From Woeseia sp. (GTDB lineage: Bacteria > Pseudomonadota > Gammaproteobacteria > Steroidobacterales > Woeseiaceae), in assembly GCA_021773015.1 (NCBI GenBank), contig JAJFKW010000001.1:2029305-2093304 (forward strand): a stretch of 64,000 bases of DNA, given 5' to 3'. Position numbers and translations under genes: made by a program. Positions within the stretch are counted from its first letter, which is position 1. Each line of letters opens with the position of its first letter. This document shows, piece by piece, positions 58,708 to 64,000 of the stretch. The notes beneath the pieces are model-generated. The model made no database searches. It was given only the letters and a program-made list of their open reading frames with translations, and had not been told where the DNA came from.

Positions 58708-59768
58708 GGCAACACTCGTGCGAGCATGAGCTTGAATTCATTAAAGCGAGCGCTCGGTGGATTCAAGTGCACCGTCACCTTTTCTCCAAGCAACAGATCG
58801 TGTTCGTCAGCTAGATCAATTACCACCTCGCGACCCCATGCCTGAACTAGTGGATTAACTTTCAGGCGCCCAGGAAACTCAACAATCCTGGACCCGAGAC
58901 CTTTGACTGTTCCGGTGAACCAGTTTTCGCCGTCAAATGTACTCGAGGATCGAACCCAAACGGTCTGCTCAAGCGAAACGTTGTTCAGAACGTTTTCGTG
59001 AATATAGCCTTTCACAAAAGTGGGACGAGAATTATGAATGGTTAGCACGGGTTGATACGGCGGTATCGTGTCACCGATCCTAAATAGGATGCTGCCAATT
59101 CGGCCCGACACCTTCGCATATACCTTCAGCTCTTGCTGCTGCCGTTGTATTTCTTGGCGCCGATTAATGAGTTCCGCGATCTGAGCATCAACGGGTCGAT
59201 CCGATGCGGCAAGCCTCGAACGAATATCAGTAATGCGGGCAGCGGTCGCTGCGCTGAGCGCTTGTTTACGTACACGGACGCCGGAAACTTCCTTTGCAAC
59301 CGCCGATTCTCCAAGTTGGGTGTTGTTACCTTCAAGCCGTTTGAGGATATTCTGCGAAGCGCTTTGGCGCGACTGCAAATTTCTAATTTGACTATCCAAC
59401 TCCGAGATTTTTGCCCGTAGGTCGGCCTGGAGTTGAACGATCTCTGATTCCATTGATGCCCTCGACTCACGATTGCCGAATCGCAGTGCCTGCATTTTCT
59501 CCTCAATAACAGGCAGCTCCGCGTCAAGTTCGGGATTTCGAACTTCAACAATTAGGTCTCCGGCGGTGACTTCTTGACCTGAAACGAATCCGAAATTCGC
59601 TATGTCGACGGCGGATGTAAACCGGACTATCGTTTCCTGGTCGTCAGCAATGCCGAAGAAACGATTTGATTGACCTGATTTAAACGTAGTGATTACCACT
59701 ACCATTCCCACCGAAATGACCCACGCGAGAAACAAAATCAGCTTCGGTTGTCGTATCAATGACTTCAT
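58704..59768 (-). CDS. HlyD-family periplasmic adaptor
   Basis: 354 residues. One N-terminal membrane helix (LILFLAWVISVGMVVVITTF) is followed by a lipoyl-type half-motif (VDIANFGFVSGQEVTAGDLI), a coiled-coil hairpin (~90-215; LQADLRAKISELDSQIRNLQ), the second lipoyl half (YAKVSGRIGSILFRIGDTI) and a beta-barrel region. It would bridge an inner-membrane protein to the TolC-like channel. No ABC or RND pump is adjacent; the only inner-membrane partner is the DUF4956 protein. It overlaps both neighbours by 4 bp. Confidence 0.82.
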   Translation of the reverse strand: MKSLIRQPKLILFLAWVISVGMVVVITTFKSGQSNRFFGIADDQETIVRFTSAVDIANFGFVSGQEVTAGDLIVEVRNPELDAELPVIEEKMQALRFGNRESRASMESEIVQLQADLRAKISELDSQIRNLQSRQSASQNILKRLEGNNTQLGESAVAKEVSGVRVRKQALSAATAARITDIRSRLAASDRPVDAQIAELINRRQEIQRQQQELKVYAKVSGRIGSILFRIGDTIPPYQPVLTIHNSRPTFVKGYIHENVLNNVSLEQTVWVRSSSTFDGENWFTGTVKGLGSRIVEFPGRLKVNPLVQAWGREVVIDLADEHDLLLGEKVTVHLNPPSARFNEFKLMLARVLP

Positions 59769-60448
59769 AAATCCACTGTCGCTTCCTGCATTAGTACGTG
59801 AATGCCCTGAACGCTAGTTAACTTGCCAAGCTCATTTAGCAAATCATGATGAAAAAGCCCGCGTCGCAATTTGACGTGGTATGCGTAGTCGATACGATTG
59901 CCCTGCTCGACCTCTCTTAAGGTAATCAGGGAAAATACTCTGCAGTACTTGGTGAGAATGCGTTCCATTGCCGACCGGTCGTCCGACGCCGCCGCCATGT
60001 TGAATCGCAACATGCCATCAAAATAGGCATTTGGACCAAGTGGCGAATAATGTAAGACAATCGCCGCAATTGAGAAGCCGAATGTACCCACGAGCGCAAC
60101 ACCGAATGCGTAGGCCCCACAGGAAATTCCGTTGGCGAGACCGGCAAACAGGAATAACGTATCTCTGGGATCCTTGAAGTTTGTTCGAAATCGGATAATT
60201 GCCATTGCGGCCATAATTCCAATACCGCGCGCAAGACTATCGCCGACAGACTGAATCACCATTGCGGCAATAATCGAGATCAAGATAACCGACTGAACAA
60301 AATTCCTCGAGTAAGACAGGCCGCGAAATGTGAGTTGGTAAACATAGGCCAAGATTGTCGACAATACGAATGACAATAGAATCACATAGATCAGCGTCAA
60401 TATATTTGCACTTTCCGTTGCAGATTGCGCGGTCAATAGATCAAGCAT
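59765..60448 (-). CDS. DUF4956 family membrane protein
   Basis: 227 residues from the ATG at 60448 (AGGGA upstream); the frame continues to 60529. Several N-terminal membrane helices (NILTLIYVILLSFVLSTILA, FVQSVILISIIAAMVIQS, TFGFSIAAIVLHYS) surround the family core GIGIMAAMAIIRFRTNFKDP. A soluble C-terminal domain (~130-227) follows. DUF4956 proteins are often found beside VTC polyphosphate polymerases, which matches this operon. It is first in the unit and probably the inner-membrane component. The function is unproven. Confidence 0.85.
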   Translation of the reverse strand: MLDLLTAQSATESANILTLIYVILLSFVLSTILAYVYQLTFRGLSYSRNFVQSVILISIIAAMVIQSVGDSLARGIGIMAAMAIIRFRTNFKDPRDTLFLFAGLANGISCGAYAFGVALVGTFGFSIAAIVLHYSPLGPNAYFDGMLRFNMAAASDDRSAMERILTKYCRVFSLITLREVEQGNRIDYAYHVKLRRGLFHHDLLNELGKLTSVQGIHVLMQEATVDL

Positions 60449-60713
60449 AGTTGTTCCCTGACTAACATAATGCGGCGTAACTGGTATTGCAGTTTTGTCA
60501 CAGCCTGTTATGTCGGACGTCTGCTCCAACGAAAATCAATCGAACAAAATTGAGGTGAACCGAGCGAGCGTGCTCACTTGAATGTTTGCAGGGCAAATTT
60601 GGCCGCAGAGGGAAGGCTAAGTGAACGTGCAGCCAGTGGCACCACCAAGCTGCTTGGCGATTGCCTGAGCGAAAGCCGAAAAGCTATTTTCAAACGCGGG
60701 GAATTCGTACCAG

Positions 60714-62228
60714 CTATAGGTCGTCTAAACGATTTTCTCGCGTGGCCGAGTCCTCCAACTGCGGGAGTCGTTCGCTCACCATCGGCTTTCTGTACTCGAG
60801 TTCTCGACCGAGCCTCAGCCGAATCGTTGCGAGCTCTCGCACATTCAGCAAGTTATGGTATTCGTTCGGATCTGTTGGGTAGTGGTAGATTTCTACACCG
60901 GAATGGCCGTCAGCCCATTCGGTGTAACGATAATTTTCGGTGCGTATGGTATAGCCCATGATTTCCTGCGTCTTCAGGTGTGGGCGTGTCCACCAGGCTG
61001 TACTTAGCGCCATCGAGAATGCACTGTTTCGAACAACCGCATCCGGCCTATCGAACAATGGCTGCAAGCTAACGCCAGCCAGAAAGTCCGGCGCGCTCAG
61101 ACCTGCCAACCCCGCCAATGTCGGATAAATATCAACGAATTCGACCAAAGAATGGGTCGTCTCGCCCTTATTACGCTGCCCAGGCACAGAAATAATCAGC
61201 GGTGACCGTGCAGAACCTTCAAACAGGTCCCCCTTCTGCCAAAGACCATGTCGACCTAAGTGGAAACCGTGATCGGAGAGAAATACAACGATGGTATTGT
61301 CCGCCAGATCTAATGCCGTCAGTTCGCGCAACAAGCGCCCAACCTGCGCGTCCACAAAACTAATATTAGCGTAATAAGCCTGGATAACTTCCTTTTTCTG
61401 TTGCACGGTCATCGCTGCCTGCGAAGGGCGATCCGCCAACGCGGCCACCGGTACGTCATCGCGATCATTATCCGGCTCCTCTACGGGGTGGATCTTGCTC
61501 AGCGGATAAAGGTCGAAATACTTGCTCGGCGCGATCAATGGCACATGCGGGCGAAAAAATCCGACGGCCAAGAAAAACGGCTGTCCGGTCTTATTAGGAT
61601 GCCGTTCGTGCAGAAGATCGATTGCGGCGGCGGTGATTTTTCCGTCCGTATGTTGTTCGTCGCGACTTGGTAGATTCAGCCACGTGAGCGTGCCACCAAT
61701 ATCGCCTTTGTAGTCAGGACGAATTGTATTGACACGCTTTTCGACATCCTTATCAATGCCAATGGGATTGATTACCTGATCCCATGATTCTGCGTCGTCC
61801 TGACCGTTTGTGCCGATTTGCGATGGCACATTGTAGTGATAGATCTTGCCGATTCTGGCGCTGAAATAGCCGTTACTTCGAAATAATTGCGGGAGCGTCG
61901 TAACTTTCGGCACGTTATCTCTAAAATTGCTGCCAATCCCGATTACGCCGATTTGCTCCGGATATAGTCCCGTCATCATACTCGCGCGACTCGGCGCGCA
62001 AACGGGATATTGCACATACGCGGAATTGAACTGCAACCCATTGCGAGCAAGCTCATCGATATTTGGTGACTGAACCAACGAATGTCCGTAGGTACCTAAA
62101 TCAGCGTTAAGATCATCAGCCATGATAAATAGCACGTTGGGCCGACTAACAGAACGTGCAGTGGTCTCCGCACTCAACAGCGCGGGCAAACAGAACGATA
62201 GCAGGGCAACTAGGCACGCGAATTTCAT
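60714..62228 (-). CDS. Exported sulfatase of the iduronate-2-sulfatase type
   Basis: 504 residues with a signal peptide ending near LLSAE. The formylglycine site is QYPVCAPSRASMMTGLYP (Cys77). Metal and substrate residues appear in NVLFIMADDLNADLGTYG (Asp pair), FRPHVPLIAPSKY and VVFLSDHGFHLGRHGLWQKG (Asp-His). The order and spacing match the iduronate-2-sulfatase-like group, often used on sulfated algal polysaccharides. It lies upstream of the DUF4956 operon on the same strand, with a 265-bp gap, so co-transcription is uncertain. Confidence 0.92.
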   Translation of the reverse strand: MKFACLVALLSFCLPALLSAETTARSVSRPNVLFIMADDLNADLGTYGHSLVQSPNIDELARNGLQFNSAYVQYPVCAPSRASMMTGLYPEQIGVIGIGSNFRDNVPKVTTLPQLFRSNGYFSARIGKIYHYNVPSQIGTNGQDDAESWDQVINPIGIDKDVEKRVNTIRPDYKGDIGGTLTWLNLPSRDEQHTDGKITAAAIDLLHERHPNKTGQPFFLAVGFFRPHVPLIAPSKYFDLYPLSKIHPVEEPDNDRDDVPVAALADRPSQAAMTVQQKKEVIQAYYANISFVDAQVGRLLRELTALDLADNTIVVFLSDHGFHLGRHGLWQKGDLFEGSARSPLIISVPGQRNKGETTHSLVEFVDIYPTLAGLAGLSAPDFLAGVSLQPLFDRPDAVVRNSAFSMALSTAWWTRPHLKTQEIMGYTIRTENYRYTEWADGHSGVEIYHYPTDPNEYHNLLNVRELATIRLRLGRELEYRKPMVSERLPQLEDSATRENRLDDL

Positions 62229-62460
62229 CGATTGTTAACCTTGGCGTTCTATAACAAGACTGCGAATTGAAAATGAGCAACTGATGTCGTCGCAGACTAG
62301 CAAAATGCAACCAGTAATGTAATTCGCGTCGTGCTAGCTGGTATCCTGCGTGACAAATTCTAGCAGGCCTCGCAGACTTCATCGTGCACCAAAGTACATT
62401 GCACACTCGGCAGCTTACGCATAAAGTGCGAACTATCTATTTGTTATAGAGCAGCAACAA

Positions 62461-64000
62461 TGTCCAAGCGGATCCGATTTAGACTGACGAACATAATTCG
62501 CGTGCACCTCGTGTCAATGTTTGCTGTCTTTTTGGTCTCCGCTTGCACGGACCCGCATGCTCCTCCGTCTGTATCGGCCGACGTTCACCCATCGGACAAT
62601 AAGGACGATGCACGGATAAAGAGCAATGCGATTTTGGGTGCTCCAGAACACTGGGAGCCTGCGCCGGAGGACGGTGTTGAACTTGGATTTGGTTGGGACA
62701 GCCGGAAAGGTCGTATCGTTCCGAATCGCTGCATGTCATTCTCGCCAATCCGAAGTTCCGGTCAAACGTCGCAGGTCTCGTTAAGCGAAGTTAACGACAT
62801 GTCGGAAGTCATGACCTCGCTGGGCGTAAGCGCGTCGGTGTCTGTGAATACGATATTCGCATCCGGCAGTGCGGCGGCTTCGTTTGCGAAATCGTCTAAG
62901 GTCTCCGCACAGTCAACCACTTTTTTGCTTGATGCGACGGTCGAAAACGGCGCTCTCTTCGTAGGCCCTCGTGGTAACGCCGATCATGCACGACTGGCCT
63001 ACCCTTCATTGGAAGGCGACGGCGAACAGCTAAAGAAGGCCGTCGAACCAGGTCGATTAGGACTTCAACCTTGGGCCGCAGCGATGATCAACCAGCCTGC
63101 CGATTTTCGTGCCTATTGCGGTGACGCGTTTGTTTCTGCCATTACCAGTGGCGCCCGTCTGTACGCCACCATTTCGTTTAGCAAAACAGGCACGTCGAAA
63201 TCCAGCGAGGTCAAGACTGCGATCAAAGGTACTTACGGCCCTGTGACTGCGTCGGGAACGACCGCATCCAAAAATTCCGCGGCGCTTTCGAATAGCAATT
63301 TGAGTGTCAAATTCTTGCAGGTAGGCGGCGCTCGCAGCGAAATAGCGACGACACAAGCAGGACTGACTGCAAAACTGGCAACGCTCGCTGCCGATGCGGA
63401 TGACGCGCCGAAATTTCAGTCAATTCGCCTAACACCCTATTCCCAACTTGGCGAGTGGCGTGGTCGCGACACTTGGATGGAAACGGCCGACGAGTACGAA
63501 GTGATTGCCGACTATTACTGGCTTTTGACATCGCTTACGGACGAGATTGACACGATCGTTAACGACTATGCGAGCTACAACTCGCGAACCGGGAAAACCA
63601 AGGAAGAACTGTTGCTATTCCAGGATGATATTCTGCAGCTTCGTAGACTCATTTACGCGGCAATGCAGCCAATAACCGATAATGACACCGATGCAACCAC
63701 AACAAGCAACACAAACGCAAAAACCGCTGCGTCAATTGCCAGCACAGTATCATTGTTTGCGGACCGGACATCGCCACCAACGAGCAACGGCAAAACTGAT
63801 ACGGCAGAGTTCATAGTCCCGGCATTTCAAACCATCGATTTGAATGTTGTCCAACGAAGTCCAACGCTTGAACAATTAGCGGACGAGTTGCGCGACGGAT
63901 CGCCATTCGGCGTACCATCACTGATGAGAATATATTTGCCCGTACCCGCACGGGTAGCGCCCGCCAAAGACGAGAAAAATGTAGATATCGTCTATAGCGA
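62461..64000 (+). CDS. Secreted lipoprotein with a MACPF-like pattern, 3' end missing
   Basis: The frame runs from the ATG at 62461 off the window, with 513 complete codons seen. MSKRIRFRLTNIIRVHLVSM leads to a lipobox, VSAC (Cys33). A Ser/Ala-rich strand region (GVSASVSVNTIFASGSAAAS) is followed by FRAYCGDAFVSAITSGARLY and ATISFSKTGTSKSSEVKTAI, then KGTYGPVTASGTTASKN. This order resembles membrane-attack-complex/perforin-type pore formers, where YG-T-x-V and a Gly pair precede transmembrane-hairpin strands. A helical region (YYWLLTSLTDEIDTIVNDYA) and a Thr/Asn-rich linker come after. The family call is tentative and based on pattern only. The gene is divergent from the sulfatase, with a 232-bp gap. 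Confidence 0.5.

Overview
The window looks like chromosomal DNA of a free-living, probably marine, gammaproteobacterium with a partial denitrification pathway. The evidence is a DNR-type regulator next to norCB, a NirS reductase very close in sequence to pseudomonad NirS, choline sulfatase with a BCCT osmolyte transporter, several TonB receptors and secreted peptidases, a PqiABC lipid-transport operon and many c-di-GMP proteins. A Woeseiales-like lineage would fit, but that is an inference without marker genes. I saw no rRNA, tRNA, CRISPR array, insertion sequence or phage gene. The window is cut inside a gene at both ends.

Layout: 1-12.7 kb holds a truncated subtilisin-like protease, DoxX, a terminator, a TonB receptor divergent from a MarR regulator, OsmC, a serine hydrolase, a kelch protein, a BaiN/HI0933 flavoprotein, an unknown protein and a ferredoxin. 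12.8-17.8 kb is a sensory unit: an HDOD protein downstream of a very large Reg_prop/Y_Y_Y/PAS/GGDEF/EAL protein. 18.3-22.0 kb has choline sulfatase, a BCCT transporter and a hemerythrin protein.

22.1-31.8 kb is the respiratory nitrogen-oxide island. A leftward unit (small membrane protein, norC, norB, dnr) and a rightward unit (dihaem cytochrome c, TonB receptor, nirS with a fused extra cytochrome c domain and a lipobox, porin) diverge from a region carrying a clear FNR/DNR box. Together they would reduce nitrite to NO and NO to N2O. Haem d1 synthesis genes and norQD are not in the window.

32-47.6 kb is mixed: a Tat-exported alpha-hydroxy-acid oxidase with a haem-c-like CxxCH motif, an M14-type metallohydrolase, a methyltransferase, a DEAD-box helicase, an FG-GAP lipoprotein, a three-gene overlapping signalling operon (REC-GGDEF-EAL, histidine kinase, response regulator), GlpD, a HAD protein, SapC with a small partner, and a fragment resembling the N-terminus of a GH36 alpha-galactosidase.

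47.8-64 kb: an acyltransferase-3 protein, an S9 peptidase, an alpha/beta hydrolase, pqiA1-pqiA2-pqiB-pqiC, and a tightly coupled four-gene operon (DUF4956 membrane protein, HlyD-type adaptor, TolC-like protein, VTC-type polyphosphate polymerase), each junction overlapping by 4 bp. A formylglycine sulfatase and a truncated secreted lipoprotein with a possible MACPF-like pore-forming pattern follow. The VTC/DUF4956/tripartite-export operon is the best candidate for an incompletely described system.
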